Source: Alphaproteobacteria bacterium
GTDB taxonomy: Bacteria > Pseudomonadota > Alphaproteobacteria > Rhodobacterales > Rhodobacteraceae
Assembly (NCBI GenBank): GCA_013151335.1
Contig: JAADIJ010000009.1
Span: forward strand, 1 to 35,195
Reading direction: 5' to 3'
Length of the DNA stretch: 35,195 bases
The translations under genes were made by a program, and so were the position numbers. The notes under the pieces were generated by a model that saw nothing but the letters and a program-made list of their open reading frames with translations, searched no databases and was not told the DNA's origin. Shown one piece after another: positions 1-9,124 of the stretch. How positions within the stretch are numbered: the first letter of the stretch is position 1; each line of letters starts with the position of its first letter.

Positions 1-2
1 TT

Positions 3-44
3 TCGCTCGAGGCTAATCTGACAGCCAAGCCGGTCGCCGATTAA
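3..44 (+). CDS. Possible 3' end of a gene cut by the window edge
   Basis: One plus-strand frame is open from the window edge to a TAA at 42-44 and would end in ...LEANLTAKPVAD. Only 13 residues are visible, so no family can be named. The gene would converge on the DUF5665-like gene that ends at 72. The open frame is short enough to be chance. Confidence 0.3.
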   Translation, partial: SLEANLTAKPVAD

Positions 45-71
45 GGCGCGATTACCTGATCCTTAGTCAAG

Positions 72-347
72 TTAATTTCGCTGGATTTGCGCCGCAATCT
101 GCGAGGCCCAATCGCCGATGATCGGAATAAAATTTATCGAAGCCAGCGTGTAGATCAGTACCGAAACCACCAGTGTCGCTCCGAGAAAACTACCCAAACC
201 GAAGGCCATTCCGCGCAGAAATTGCAGGCGCGGGACGCGAAATACCGGCATGTTCAGGCGCTGGTTTACAGCCAGAATTTCGGTCTTGAGGTTGGAAATC
301 TCAGAGATCAACGCCGCTTGAAACTGGTTTTCTTGATCGGAATTCAC
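72..347 (-). CDS. Small DUF5665-like membrane protein
   Basis: A 91-residue protein with a GTG start. An AAGGCG Shine-Dalgarno-like stretch lies about 6 bases upstream, which supports this start. Residues 8-31 look like an amphipathic or coiled-coil helix. A single hydrophobic segment at about 46-70 follows the PRLQFLRG motif, and the tail FIPIIGDWASQI closes the protein. This pattern (short helix, PR-x-F-x-RG, one membrane span, IPxxGDW) is what I remember of the DUF5665 family, common in Alphaproteobacteria. No function is known. It stands alone: the gene downstream (plus strand) starts at 660 and points away. Expected location is the inner membrane. Confidence 0.7.
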   Translation of the reverse strand: MNSDQENQFQAALISEISNLKTEILAVNQRLNMPVFRVPRLQFLRGMAFGLGSFLGATLVVSVLIYTLASINFIPIIGDWASQIAAQIQRN

Positions 348-659
348 TATATGCGCCTTTATATTTCTGCCGATTTGTTGGGCGATATGCTGGTCGGAGT
401 TTAACGATTTGTGACCAAATGGAAACAGTAGACGAAGGTGAGCCGTACTGAGTCCAACAAAATACCGAACTCAGGTAATTACGGCGCGATTACAACAATT
501 TAGAAACGTCCGTCTGGCGGATTTCACGATGTTCTGGTAAGTTATACTGGTCTGGGGATTCGCTCGGGCCGGAGGGTTCAACAATGATCCGCTCGGTCTG
601 GTTTAGGTGAATGTAGGGCATGATGATCCGTCGGTGCGGCGGGTAGGAGTGCGCTCGAT
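348..659. other. Intergenic region between two divergent genes
   Basis: About 310 bases without a supported gene, lying between the minus-strand DUF5665-like gene and the plus-strand gene at 660, so it should hold promoters for both. A TATACT at 543-548 could be a -10 box for the rightward gene, with a poor -35 candidate (TTTCAC, 522-527, 15-base spacer). A 9-codon open frame at 584-610 (MIRSVWFR) has a good GGAGGG at 571-576. The Shine-Dalgarno for the gene at 660 is GGTAGGAG at 642-649. No stable hairpin stood out by eye. Confidence 0.5.
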
Positions 660-1097
660 ATGATTTCTTTACTGGTATTTTCCGGCTTTGGCAGCGGAGT
701 AAGCGGTGGCGTCGATGACGGGGTTGGCCTTGATGAGGCGGATCAGCAGGCTGACGATCAGGCGCAGGTCGAAGCCGAGTTGCAGGCGAATATCAGCACT
801 GAGAGTGATTTTCTGACCGATGATTTTGGCGGCAATGCAGATGCATCGGCGGCGCAGGATCCGGCTGACTCCATGGAAACTCATGACCTTGTTCGCGGCG
901 AAACCATTATTGGTTTTGATCCTGATACCGACCTGATCGAGCTTGAATATTCGGCTGCTTTGGGCACGCCGGATGTGACGATCGCCGATTTTCCTGATGG
1001 CACCGGCGCGTCGGTTGCGCTGAACGGTGTAGTTGTGGCAGATGTTGCCGGGGCAAGCGGGCTTGATATTTCAAGCGTGGTTTTGCGGCCAGTCTAG
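660..1097 (+). CDS. Acidic protein with RTX-type C-terminal tail
   Basis: A 145-residue, strongly acidic protein; ATG start with GGTAGGAG 10 bases upstream. Residues 1-12 are mildly hydrophobic and 13-75 are rich in Asp, Glu, Gly and Ala, low-complexity. Residues 80-142 (GETIIGFDPDTDLIELEY ... LNGVVVADVAGASGLDISSVVL) resemble the beta-rich module that follows the glycine-rich calcium repeats at the C-terminus of many Rhodobacterales type I secreted (RTX, hemolysin-type) proteins. The nonapeptide repeats themselves (GGxGxDxLx) are absent. It may be an exported or surface protein or a remnant of a larger one; no partner ABC exporter is nearby. Function unknown. Confidence 0.65.
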   Translation: MISLLVFSGFGSGVSGGVDDGVGLDEADQQADDQAQVEAELQANISTESDFLTDDFGGNADASAAQDPADSMETHDLVRGETIIGFDPDTDLIELEYSAALGTPDVTIADFPDGTGASVALNGVVVADVAGASGLDISSVVLRPV

Positions 1098-1113
1098 GGC
1101 CAGGACCCGAAGA

Positions 1114-1641
1114 TCAGACGCTGGTTTGCCAGCGCGCGGGTTGCACCGAATAGGCGATATAAAGTGGATGTTTGGGGTGGCCGTCCTTGGTCAGACCCAA
1201 ATGCCACAAGTCCACGGCGCGTGCGCGCAGCAATGCCTCAACTTTTGTGCCGCGATCAAGATGTGCGCCATGGGTTCCCCACGCGCAAATCACCCGATCC
1301 GCCGCCCGATTCGCCCATCGGCTGGCCTCGTCGATAGCCCTGTCATTTTCCGGCCCGACCGGATCGGGTTGCGCACGCATATTGCGTGGATCAGTGGCGC
1401 GCCACGCGAATATATTGCACACACGAAACCCCCCGAAGCCAAGAGCGCGGGCGCGGCGCTCACAGCGTTCGACCGTTGGGTCATTTTCAACCTCGGTGGC
1501 GGTCGAGGGGTTAAGCATGACAAAAAGGGCCTTATCGCCTCCAGCCTGCCAGATTCGGGTTAACGAATACCTAAAATTCTCGCAATCCGAGTAAACTGCT
1601 ACGCTGGCCGCGTCGCCTTTGAGGTGCTCGCGCGTGATCAT
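1114..1641 (-). CDS. DUF1643 family protein
   Basis: A 175-residue protein carrying the features of DUF1643: an N-terminal RY-x-L region, the MLNPSTA motif at 42-48, NDPT at 53-56, a Cys-rich middle and the AWGTHG block near 120-125. The biochemical role of DUF1643 is not established. The open frame extends 29 codons upstream into truB, but the ATG at 1641 overlaps the truB TGA as ATGA, so I take that as the start: translation is probably coupled to truB. It is the last gene of the rbfA-sulfotransferase-truB run and converges with the acidic gene ending at 1097. Confidence 0.8.
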   Translation of the reverse strand: MITREHLKGDAASVAVYSDCENFRYSLTRIWQAGGDKALFVMLNPSTATEVENDPTVERCERRARALGFGGFRVCNIFAWRATDPRNMRAQPDPVGPENDRAIDEASRWANRAADRVICAWGTHGAHLDRGTKVEALLRARAVDLWHLGLTKDGHPKHPLYIAYSVQPARWQTSV

Positions 1642-2552
1642 GACGGCTTGGCAAACACCCGGCCGGGGTGAAGCTCGCCGCTGCGATAAATACCCACCGC
1701 AACCGCTTGGCCGTCGCAAGAGGCCCATGCGGTATCGCCGTATTCAACGTTTGAATTCAATACCATAGCTGGATTTCCGTTGCGAAGGTGGGTGGCGGAT
1801 TCTACGCTGCAACGAAGCTCTGGCAAATCGGCGAGACCTGTTTCCAACGGCAACAGATACTGGTCCAGCTCCGAGGATTTTGCCAACTCGTCCAGCGTTT
1901 CAACCGACAGCCCTTCCTCGACATCAAACGGTCCCGACCAGATGCGCCGCAGTGCGGAAACATGGCCAAAACAACCGAGATCCTCGCCGAGATCACGGGC
2001 AATCGCGCGCACATATCCGCCCTTGCCGCAGACCATTTCAAGGGTCACATGATCGGGGTCCGGTCGCGCGATAAAGGTCAGGCTCTCCATCCATAAAGGC
2101 CGCGCGGCAAGCTCCACATCGTCGCCATCGCGGGCCAGTTTATAGGCGCGCTGGCCGTCGATTTTGACGGCGGAGAACTTGGGCGGCACTTGCATGATAT
2201 CGCCCAGATACGCGCCAAGCGCCTGTTTGATCTCGGCGTCTTCGGGGCGTGTTTGGGAGGTCGCGATCACCTCGCCCTCGGTGTCGTCGGTGTTGGTGGC
2301 CTGCCCCAAACGCATGGTGAAATGATAGGCCTTGAGCGCGTCGGTGATGTAGGGAACCGTCTTGGTCGCCTCGCCAAAAGCGATGGCCAGAACGCCGGTT
2401 GCCTCGGGGTCGAGCGTGCCTGCGTGACCGGCTTTTTTGGCGTCAAACGCCCAACGCGCCTTGTTTACAACGGCGCTGGAGGTCAGGCCTTTGGGCTTGT
2501 CAACGATCAACCAGCCCGAAATATCGCGGCCTTTTTTGCGGCTTCTTCCCAC
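1638..2552 (-). CDS. truB: tRNA pseudouridine(55) synthase TruB
   Basis: A 304-residue enzyme that converts U55 of the tRNA T-arm to pseudouridine in the cytoplasm. The N-terminal [13 protein letters not shown] motif (13-25) and the catalytic loop [13 protein letters not shown] (43-55, nucleophile Asp48) are intact. The [10 protein letters not shown] and [10 protein letters not shown] motifs of the TruB fold follow, then a short PUA-like end. The length is normal for alphaproteobacterial TruB. The start is a GTG at 2552; the GRDISGWL N-terminus matches what is usual for the family, so no longer form is needed. The upstream sulfotransferase gene stops 4 bases before it, and truB overlaps DUF1643 downstream. 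Confidence 0.95.
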   Translation of the reverse strand: MGRSRKKGRDISGWLIVDKPKGLTSSAVVNKARWAFDAKKAGHAGTLDPEATGVLAIAFGEATKTVPYITDALKAYHFTMRLGQATNTDDTEGEVIATSQTRPEDAEIKQALGAYLGDIMQVPPKFSAVKIDGQRAYKLARDGDDVELAARPLWMESLTFIARPDPDHVTLEMVCGKGGYVRAIARDLGEDLGCFGHVSALRRIWSGPFDVEEGLSVETLDELAKSSELDQYLLPLETGLADLPELRCSVESATHLRNGNPAMVLNSNVEYGDTAWASCDGQAVAVGIYRSGELHPGRVFAKPS

Positions 2553-2556
2553 GGGC

Positions 2557-3333
2557 TCAGCCCTCCTTTGTCGAGGTTACGGCCCATTCGGCGCTGATCT
2601 TTTGGTAAAGTGCCGCGTCTTTTTCATAGATCGCGCGCACGGTCTCGGCGATTTCCGGCGTCATGATCTCGGCCTTGGTGAAGCGCTTTTTTGAGGTGTT
2701 TCGCGTGGTGACCGCCGCCGCTTTGCGCGCGAAATCCGGCACCACCGGCCCGAGAGTTTGCGCCAGTTGTGCGGACAGACCATCAAGCGTCAACAGCCGC
2801 GCGCCAAGCCCCTCGATACGCGCCAGACGCACCGATTGTCGCTGCCAGTGCGGGTTGGGTTTTCCGGCGTTTTTGGTGTCAAGATTGCGGCTAAACCATG
2901 CGAGGGTCTTGAGGCAGTTTTCGCGGTGCGTCGCCAGATCGTCATGTTCTAGATCGAGCCCCGCCGCCTTGGAAACCCGCCGCCTCATGCCTGCGTCAAA
3001 CTGGTTTTGCTGGTTGGCGATTTTGTCAAAATAGAGCGACAAAAACCGGTCAACCGGATCGCGGATCACCGCAAACAGGCCGGGCGCACCCTTGATAATC
3101 TCGCGAGGGATAAGGTCGGCCTTCACGAAATCCTCGTCATGGGCATGGATGCGCGCGGCTTTCGGGTGCATCGCGTCATGGTCCAGATAATAGAGCAGAT
3201 TTCGCACATATGTGCAGCCGCATTTGGTGATCTGAAGGTAGAAAATCGGATAGCGACGGGTGGTGAACAGCACGCGCCCCGGTCCGGACCGATCCAGCAA
3301 CGCGCCGGTGTCCCAGTCAAATTGATCAGTCAT
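2557..3333 (-). CDS. Sulfotransferase family 2-like protein
   Basis: A 258-residue protein with both PAPS-binding signatures of carbohydrate/family-2 sulfotransferases: a 5'-phosphosulfate loop ITKCGCT (35-41) and a 3'-phosphate site [13 protein letters not shown] (89-101). Such enzymes move sulfate from PAPS to a sugar or small-molecule hydroxyl; the acceptor here cannot be told. There is no signal peptide or membrane span, so a cytoplasmic enzyme is expected. Its start overlaps the rbfA stop by 8 bases and it ends 4 bases before truB, so it should be co-expressed with ribosome and tRNA maturation genes, which is odd company. A second sulfotransferase with the same two motifs lies at 10863-11666. 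Confidence 0.85.
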   Translation of the reverse strand: MTDQFDWDTGALLDRSGPGRVLFTTRRYPIFYLQITKCGCTYVRNLLYYLDHDAMHPKAARIHAHDEDFVKADLIPREIIKGAPGLFAVIRDPVDRFLSLYFDKIANQQNQFDAGMRRRVSKAAGLDLEHDDLATHRENCLKTLAWFSRNLDTKNAGKPNPHWQRQSVRLARIEGLGARLLTLDGLSAQLAQTLGPVVPDFARKAAAVTTRNTSKKRFTKAEIMTPEIAETVRAIYEKDAALYQKISAEWAVTSTKEG

Positions 3334-3736
3334 CGGCTGGGTCCGCGTCCAGATCGCGGCGCACGTTATCTTGATCGAGCAGGCGGCGGGTTTCGTCCAT
3401 CTGATCGAACGTGGTGTCGGGCACGAATCGCAGCTCTGGCGAGAATTTCAGTTTTATGTTTTTGTTAAGATGACGCCTCAGCTCGGCCTTGTTGCGGTTC
3501 AAAGCCTCAATCGCGACATCGGTATTTTGCCCGCCCAGCGGCATCACATGCACGGTCGCGACCTTGAGGTCGGGGCTGGTGCGGACCTCGCCAACGGTGA
3601 TCGACATATGGGCAATATCCGCGTCATAAAGATCGCCGCGCAACAGCACGTCGGCGAGGGTGCGACGGATCAGCTCTCCCACGCGCAACTGGCGCTGCGT
3701 GGGGCCGGAATTTTCGTTAAACTGTCGTTTGCTCAT
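3326..3736 (-). CDS. rbfA: Ribosome-binding factor A
   Basis: A 136-residue KH-fold protein that binds the 30S subunit and helps late 16S rRNA 5'-end maturation, including in the cold. The sequence shows the standard order: [18 protein letters not shown] (14-31), the [20 protein letters not shown] strand pair, the helix with [12 protein letters not shown], then [19 protein letters not shown] near 96-115. ATG start with an AGAGG Shine-Dalgarno upstream. It heads the minus-strand run with the sulfotransferase, truB and DUF1643, and is divergent from dapB, so 3737-3844 must hold both promoters. Confidence 0.95.
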   Translation of the reverse strand: MSKRQFNENSGPTQRQLRVGELIRRTLADVLLRGDLYDADIAHMSITVGEVRTSPDLKVATVHVMPLGGQNTDVAIEALNRNKAELRRHLNKNIKLKFSPELRFVPDTTFDQMDETRRLLDQDNVRRDLDADPADD

Positions 3737-3844
3737 GTGATCTGACCTCTTTTAGCCGATTTAGCCAAGAAACTGGGCTGTTGCAACCGGATGCACGCTC
3801 TGCCAAACCAAACAGGGCTAATTGGGCCGCCTGCGGAGCATAAA

Positions 3845-4654
3845 ATGAGCAAACTGCCAGCGATTGCTATCATGGGAGCGTCGGGCCGCATGGGTCGGAT
3901 GCTGATCAATGCCGTTAACGCCAGCGACAAAGCGATCCTTGGTGGGGTGACTGAGCAGGCCGGACATGACTGGATCGGGCAGGATCTGGGCCTTGCTATG
4001 GGCGTGGCCAAGATGGGGGTCAAGGTTGAGGATGATCCGCTGGAGCTGTTCGCGCGCGTGCAGGCGGTGATTGATTTCACCTCGCCCAAGGCAACGATGG
4101 AATACGCCAAAATTGCCGCTCAGGCGCGGCTGGTTCATGTGATCGGCACCACTGGTTTGAGCGAGGAAGACGGCCAGAAACTTTCTGCCGCCGCCCGTCA
4201 TGCGGTGATCGTGCGCGCCGGAAATATGAGCCTCGGGGTCAATCTTTTGACGCTTCTGACCAAAAAGGTCGCCGCTGCGCTGGACGAGGATTTCGACATC
4301 GAGGTGATCGAGGCCCATCACCGCCACAAGGTCGATGCCCCCTCCGGCACCGCGCTGATGTTAGGCGAGGCCGCCGCCGAGGGTCGTGGGGTTGAGCTGA
4401 AAGACGTGTCTGAACGCGGTCGCGACGGGATTACCGGCGCTCGAAACCGTGGCGATATCGGCTTTGCCTCGGTTCGCGGCGGCGATGTTGTGGGCGAGCA
4501 TGACGTGGTTTTCGCCGCCGATGGCGAGCGTTTGGTCTTGCGTCATCTGGCGACAGATCGCAGCATTTTCGCCCGAGGTGCGCTTAAGGCGGCGCTGTGG
4601 GGGCAGGGTAAAAAACCCGGTGAATACAATATGATGGACGTGCTGGGGCTTTAG
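3845..4654 (+). CDS. dapB: 4-hydroxy-tetrahydrodipicolinate reductase
   Basis: A 269-residue NAD(P)H-dependent reductase of the diaminopimelate/lysine pathway, supplying lysine and the peptidoglycan cross-link residue. The Rossmann loop GASGRMGR is at 11-18, the GTTG motif near 101-104, the catalytic HHRHK at 158-162 and SGTA at 167-170. The open frame begins 18 codons earlier, but ATG 3845 has GGAG about 7 bases upstream and gives the expected [18 protein letters not shown]-terminus, so I chose it. It converges with polA across 26 bases with no clear terminator. Confidence 0.96.
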   Translation: MSKLPAIAIMGASGRMGRMLINAVNASDKAILGGVTEQAGHDWIGQDLGLAMGVAKMGVKVEDDPLELFARVQAVIDFTSPKATMEYAKIAAQARLVHVIGTTGLSEEDGQKLSAAARHAVIVRAGNMSLGVNLLTLLTKKVAAALDEDFDIEVIEAHHRHKVDAPSGTALMLGEAAAEGRGVELKDVSERGRDGITGARNRGDIGFASVRGGDVVGEHDVVFAADGERLVLRHLATDRSIFARGALKAALWGQGKKPGEYNMMDVLGL

Positions 4655-4680
4655 CTCGGTTCAGCCTTCAATGCGCTACA

Positions 4681-7479
4681 TCAATGTGCTTCGGCCCAGT
4701 TTTTACCGAATCCCGCGTCGACTAGCAGGGGCACATCGAGCTTGACGGCGGGCATGGAGGCGCTCTCCATCACCTCGCGCACGGTAGAGATTGTCGCGTC
4801 GACCGAGGCTTCGGGCACCTCAAAAATCAGCTCGTCATGGACCTGCAACAGCATTCGCGCGGGCAAGTGGGCGATGGCGTCGGGCATGCGGATCATGGCG
4901 CGGCGAATGACATCGGCGGCGGTGCCTTGGATGGGCGCATTGATGGCCGCGCGCTTTGAGAACCCCGCGTGGGGCCCGCGCGCGTTGATCTCTGGCGTGT
5001 GGATTTTGCGACCAAACAGCGTCTGGACGAAACCGTGTTCTTTGGCGAAGGCGACGGTCTCGTCCATATAGGTTCGGATACCGGGGAAACGCTCAAAATA
5101 GCGGTCGATAAAGCCCTGGGCCTCGGCGCGGGGGATGCGCAGATTGCGGGCCAGACCAAAGCCGGAAATGCCGTAGATCACCCCAAAATTGATCGCCTTG
5201 GCTTGCCGACGAATGTCGGGGGTCATCTGGTCCATCGGCACGCCAAACATCTCGCTGGCGGTCATGGCGTGGATGTCTTGACCCTCGCCAAAGGCTTGTT
5301 TCAGGGCGGGAAGATCGGCAATATGGGCCAAGATGCGCAGCTCGATCTGGCTGTAGTCAAGGCTCAGAAGAACATTGCCGGGATTAGCGATAAACGCCTC
5401 GCGGATGCGGCGGCCCTCCTCGGTTCTGACGGGGATATTTTGCAAGTTTGGATCGGTCGAAGCCAGCCGTCCGGTCGAGGCCCCCGAGATCACATAAGAG
5501 GTATGCACCCGCCCGGTTTCAGGGTGGATATGGCCTTGCAGCGCGTCGGTATAGGTCGATTTCAGCTTGGCCATTTGCCGCCAATCCAGCACGCGCGCGG
5601 GCAGATCATGGCCTTCGGCAGCGAGGTCGCCAAGCACGTCTGCTCCGGTGCCATAAGCGCCGGTTTTGCCTTTCTTTCCACCCGCTAAGCCCATCTGATC
5701 AAACAGAATTTCGCCAAGCTGTTTGGGAGAAGCAACGTTGAAGTTGCCACCTGCGAGCGCGTAGATCTCGGCCTCCAGCCCGGCCATTTTCTGGGCGAAA
5801 TTATTGGACATGCGGCTGAGGTGATCGCGATCGACTTTAATGCCGTGCATCTCCATCTCGGCCAGCACCGGCACCAGCGGGCGCTCTAGCGTCTCATAGA
5901 CCGTGGTGACGTGGGCGCTGTGCAACTGGGGCTTGAAAAGCTGCCACAGGCGCAGCGTAATATCGGCATCCTCGGCGGCATATTTTACCGCGTCGTCAAT
6001 CGGCACACGGTCAAAGGTGATCGCCGATTTGCCGGTGCCAAGCACGGATTTGATCGGGATCGGTGTGTGGTCAAGATAGCGGGTCGAGAGCGCGTCCATG
6101 CCGTGATTATGAAGGCCCCCGTGCAGCGCGTAAGACAGCAGCATCGTGTCGTCAATCGGCGCGATCTTGATGCCATTACGCGCGAGCATCTTGGCGTCGT
6201 ATTTCATGTTCTGACCGATTTTCAGAACCGCGTCATCCTCCAGCAAAGGTTTGAGCATGGCCAGCGCCTCGGCCAAATCCATCTGACCGGGGGCGAGGTT
6301 CGCACCGCCAAAAAGATCGCCCTCGCCGTCCTTGTGGATAAGCGGAATGTAGCAGGCCTCGCCCGGCGTGACGCTGAGGCAAACGCCGACCAGATCGGCA
6401 CGCATCTCGTCAAGCCCGGTGGTCTCGGTGTCAACGGCGACAAATCCGCGCTCGCGCGCGCGGTCGATCCAGATTTGCAAGGCAGCCGCGTCGCGCACAC
6501 ACTCGTATTTCTCGGGATCAATCGGGATTTGCACCTGAGGAGGCGCGGGCGTGTCACCAGAGGTTTGCTCGACAATTTCCGGCACCTCGACCCCCATTTT
6601 GGCGGCGATGCGCGCGGTCATGGTGCGAAACTCCATCAGCGCCAGAAACCCCAGCAGATCCTCGGCGACCGGGTCTTGCACCTCGAAATCGTCAAAACTG
6701 ACATCAAGCGGCGTGTCGGTTTTGAGGGTCACAAGCTGGCGGCTGACCCTGATTTGATCGGCAAAATTGAGTAGGGTTTCGCGCCGTTTGGGTTGCTTGA
6801 TCTCGCCCGCACGCGCCAAAAGCGTATCAAGATCGCCGTATTCGCGAATGAGCAGCGCGGCGGTTTTGATGCCAATACCGGGCGCACCCGGCACATTGTC
6901 AACGCTGTCGCCCGCAAGACTTTGCACGTCAATCACCCGATCAGGCGCGACACCGAACTTGGCCTCGACCTCTTCAATGCCGATGCGTTTGTTCTTCATT
7001 GCGTCGAGCATCTCAACCCCGCCGCCAACCAGTTGCATCAAATCCTTGTCCGAGGAAATGATCGTTACACGGGCACCAGCGTCGCGCGCACGCACCGCCA
7101 GCGTGGCGATAATGTCGTCGGCCTCAAAACCCTCAAGCTCCAGATGAGCGAGGTTGAACGCGCGGGCTGCATCACGCGTCAGCGGAAATTGCGGCACGAG
7201 GTCTTCGGGCGCTGGCGGGCGGTTGGCCTTGTATTTGTCGTAAATCTGGTTGCGAAACGTCTTGCCTTTCGCGTCAAAAATCACTGCGACATGCGTGGGG
7301 GCATCGGCGCCTTTTTGGTCCTCGACAAATTTGTAAAGCATGTTGCAAAACCCCGCGACCGCACCAACCGGCAGGCCATCGGATTTGCGCGTAAGTGGGG
7401 GCAGAGCGTGATAGGCACGGAAAATAAACCCCGAGCCGTCAATCAGATGCAGGTGGTGACCACGACCAAAATCGCTCAA
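4681..7479 (-). CDS. polA: DNA polymerase I
   Basis: A 932-residue three-domain enzyme for Okazaki fragment processing and repair. Residues 1-290 are the 5'-3' exonuclease (GFEADD and DSVDNVPG motifs). Residues 325-510 are a 3'-5' proofreading domain that looks active: D350-x-E352, NMKYD (424-428) and Y500-x3-D504 are all present. The polymerase domain carries motif A DYSQIELR (708-715), motif [14 protein letters not shown] (758-770) and motif C VHDE (880-883). The start codon is TTG at 7479; it overlaps the stop of the upstream zinc-finger gene as TTGA, and the [11 protein letters not shown]-terminus needs this start. Low-efficiency initiation coupled to the upstream gene is likely. Confidence 0.97.
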   Translation of the reverse strand: MSDFGRGHHLHLIDGSGFIFRAYHALPPLTRKSDGLPVGAVAGFCNMLYKFVEDQKGADAPTHVAVIFDAKGKTFRNQIYDKYKANRPPAPEDLVPQFPLTRDAARAFNLAHLELEGFEADDIIATLAVRARDAGARVTIISSDKDLMQLVGGGVEMLDAMKNKRIGIEEVEAKFGVAPDRVIDVQSLAGDSVDNVPGAPGIGIKTAALLIREYGDLDTLLARAGEIKQPKRRETLLNFADQIRVSRQLVTLKTDTPLDVSFDDFEVQDPVAEDLLGFLALMEFRTMTARIAAKMGVEVPEIVEQTSGDTPAPPQVQIPIDPEKYECVRDAAALQIWIDRARERGFVAVDTETTGLDEMRADLVGVCLSVTPGEACYIPLIHKDGEGDLFGGANLAPGQMDLAEALAMLKPLLEDDAVLKIGQNMKYDAKMLARNGIKIAPIDDTMLLSYALHGGLHNHGMDALSTRYLDHTPIPIKSVLGTGKSAITFDRVPIDDAVKYAAEDADITLRLWQLFKPQLHSAHVTTVYETLERPLVPVLAEMEMHGIKVDRDHLSRMSNNFAQKMAGLEAEIYALAGGNFNVASPKQLGEILFDQMGLAGGKKGKTGAYGTGADVLGDLAAEGHDLPARVLDWRQMAKLKSTYTDALQGHIHPETGRVHTSYVISGASTGRLASTDPNLQNIPVRTEEGRRIREAFIANPGNVLLSLDYSQIELRILAHIADLPALKQAFGEGQDIHAMTASEMFGVPMDQMTPDIRRQAKAINFGVIYGISGFGLARNLRIPRAEAQGFIDRYFERFPGIRTYMDETVAFAKEHGFVQTLFGRKIHTPEINARGPHAGFSKRAAINAPIQGTAADVIRRAMIRMPDAIAHLPARMLLQVHDELIFEVPEASVDATISTVREVMESASMPAVKLDVPLLVDAGFGKNWAEAH

Positions 7480-7652
7480 TGACCCGCCCCGGCACCTTCC
7501 GCAAGCTCATAGCGTTTGTCGCAATACGGGCATTCCACGAACCCTGTTTCAGCGGGGATTTGCAGCCAGACGCGGGGGTGTCCGCCGGGGCCGCCATCGC
7601 AGGCCACGCGGCTGGTTGTAACGATTTCGGTTTCGGGGGCTTGGATCGACAT
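7476..7652 (-). CDS. CHCC zinc-finger small protein
   Basis: A 58-residue protein. The four probable zinc ligands are C18, H25, C41 and C44, spaced C-x6-H-x15-C-x2-C with the ends [11 protein letters not shown] and [11 protein letters not shown]. This is the CHCC zinc-finger type that also occurs in the mitochondrial complex I subunit NDUFS6. Alphaproteobacterial copies are small stand-alone proteins; the role is not certain, though a link to complex I assembly is plausible. The stop codon shares TTGA with the polA start, so polA translation is probably coupled to it. ATG start at 7652; the Shine-Dalgarno is weak (GAGAG). Confidence 0.88.
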   Translation of the reverse strand: MSIQAPETEIVTTSRVACDGGPGGHPRVWLQIPAETGFVECPYCDKRYELAEGAGAGH

Positions 7653-7767
7653 TTGGAGGCTCTCTGATTGGTGCGAGGGGTCGCGCTAGGAATTGACCCC
7701 GGATCAGCGGCCATGATAGCCAACCCTCACGCATGGGCAAGAGGCGGATGCGCCAAAAGGTGAGAAG

Positions 7768-8724
7768 ATGGACGAATTAGCCATTGAAATTTCGGGCTTG
7801 CGAAAGACCTATCGCGCCAGTCGGCACGGGGCGGCCAAAGAGGCGCTGAAGGGGATTGATCTCGACATCCCCAAAGGTGCGATTTTTGGTCTGCTGGGAC
7901 CAAATGGTGCCGGGAAATCGACGCTGATCAATATTCTCGCGGGGCTTGTGCTTAAATCAGCGGGCAAGGTGACCATCTGGGGCTTTGATCAGGACGTGAA
8001 CCCGCGCCAGTCGCGCGCGGCCATTGGAGTCGTGCCGCAGGAGCTTAATCTTGACGCATTTTTGACCCCGCGCATGTCGCTTGATTTGCAGGCGGGGCTT
8101 TATGGCGTGCCAAAAGCGGCGCGGCGCACGGACGACATTCTCGCGGCAATCGGGCTGAGCGACAAGGCTGACGCCTACGCGCGCTCGCTCTCGGGAGGGA
8201 TGCGGCGGCGTCTTTTGCTCGGCAAAGCGATGGTACATTCGCCGCAAGTTCTGGTGCTGGACGAGCCAACCGCAGGCGTGGATATTGAGCTTCGGCGCAT
8301 GTTATGGGCGCATATTCACGAACTGAATGCGCAAGGGGTGACCATCATCCTGACCACCCATTATCTGGAGGAGGCCGAGGCGATGTGCGACCAGATCGCC
8401 ATCATCAACCACGGCCAGATCGTGGCCCAAGACAGCACGAAAAATCTGGTTCAAACCATCGACGCCAAAACTCTGGTGGTGACACCGCGCGCGCCGGTGG
8501 CCGGGATTTCAGACCTGCCTGAGGGGGTGAGTTTTGAGCAACGCGCCGATGGTGCGCTGGCGCTGACCTACTCTAAATCGCGGGTCAAGGTGCAGGATGT
8601 TCTGGATGCGCTAAGCGCCGCCGGTGTCGAAATTTGCGACGTTGCCAGCGAGGAGCCGCATCTGGAGGATGTGTTCATGGCGCTGACATCCTCAACCAAG
8701 GACGAGGGCGTCGTGAGCACTTAA
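7768..8724 (+). CDS. ABC-2 type transporter ATP-binding protein
   Basis: A 318-residue ABC ATPase with all working motifs: Walker A GPNGAGKST (44-52), Q-loop at VPQE (89-92), signature LSGGM (141-145), Walker B LVLDEP (162-167) and H-loop His198. The sequence order and the C-terminal extension (residues about 225-318, ending EPHLEDVFMALT) match the CcmA/YadG group, which drives two-subunit ABC-2 exporters for drugs, polysaccharides or unknown substrates. AAGGTGAG precedes the ATG. The expected permease gene does not follow; the next gene is on the other strand 16 bases away. The permease must be elsewhere or lost. Confidence 0.9.
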   Translation: MDELAIEISGLRKTYRASRHGAAKEALKGIDLDIPKGAIFGLLGPNGAGKSTLINILAGLVLKSAGKVTIWGFDQDVNPRQSRAAIGVVPQELNLDAFLTPRMSLDLQAGLYGVPKAARRTDDILAAIGLSDKADAYARSLSGGMRRRLLLGKAMVHSPQVLVLDEPTAGVDIELRRMLWAHIHELNAQGVTIILTTHYLEEAEAMCDQIAIINHGQIVAQDSTKNLVQTIDAKTLVVTPRAPVAGISDLPEGVSFEQRADGALALTYSKSRVKVQDVLDALSAAGVEICDVASEEPHLEDVFMALTSSTKDEGVVST

Positions 8725-8740
8725 TCCAGCACTTTGCTCT

Positions 8741-9124
8741 CTAATCAGGTCGTTGCAGCATCCGCCCAAGCGGGCGACCGGCAATTACGTGAACATGCAG
8801 GTGCTGCACCTCTTGCACGCCATCCTCGCCCGAATTGGCCAGCAATCGATACCCACCTCCGCCCTCGCCGGGCTTGACCCCCAACAGACGACAAACCTCG
8901 CCAATCGCGCGGGTGAAATCAACGATCTCGGCGTCGCTGGCGGCATCGGCGAAATGGTCAAAACACACATAAGGCCCCTTGGGAATGACCAGCACATGAT
9001 CCGGCGCTTGCGGAGTTATATCGTTGAAAGCAAGGCAATATTCGGTCTCAAGCACGGTCGAGTTGGGGATTTCTCCACGCAGGACACGGGCAAAGATATT
9101 CTGGTCGTCATAGTCATAGCTCAT
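8741..9124 (-). CDS. HIT family nucleotide-binding protein
   Basis: A 127-residue histidine-triad protein of the HINT/PKCI type, with the motif HLHVHV at 108-113; His112 is the expected nucleophile. Members hydrolyse nucleoside phosphoramidates or AMP-lysine adducts. The NIFARVLRGEIP opening (9-20) and DITPQAPDHVLVIPK (35-49) are standard for the group. An open frame continues 17 codons upstream, but ATG 9124 gives the usual short N-terminus. That start lies inside the end of the glycosyltransferase gene (11-base overlap), so the two are probably co-transcribed. Confidence 0.92.
   Translation of the reverse strand: MSYDYDDQNIFARVLRGEIPNSTVLETEYCLAFNDITPQAPDHVLVIPKGPYVCFDHFADAASDAEIVDFTRAIGEVCRLLGVKPGEGGGGYRLLANSGEDGVQEVQHLHVHVIAGRPLGRMLQRPD

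Noticed and set aside
5911-6774. 287-codon plus-strand open frame within polA
   Set aside because: Antisense shadow; polA motifs are complete on the other strand.
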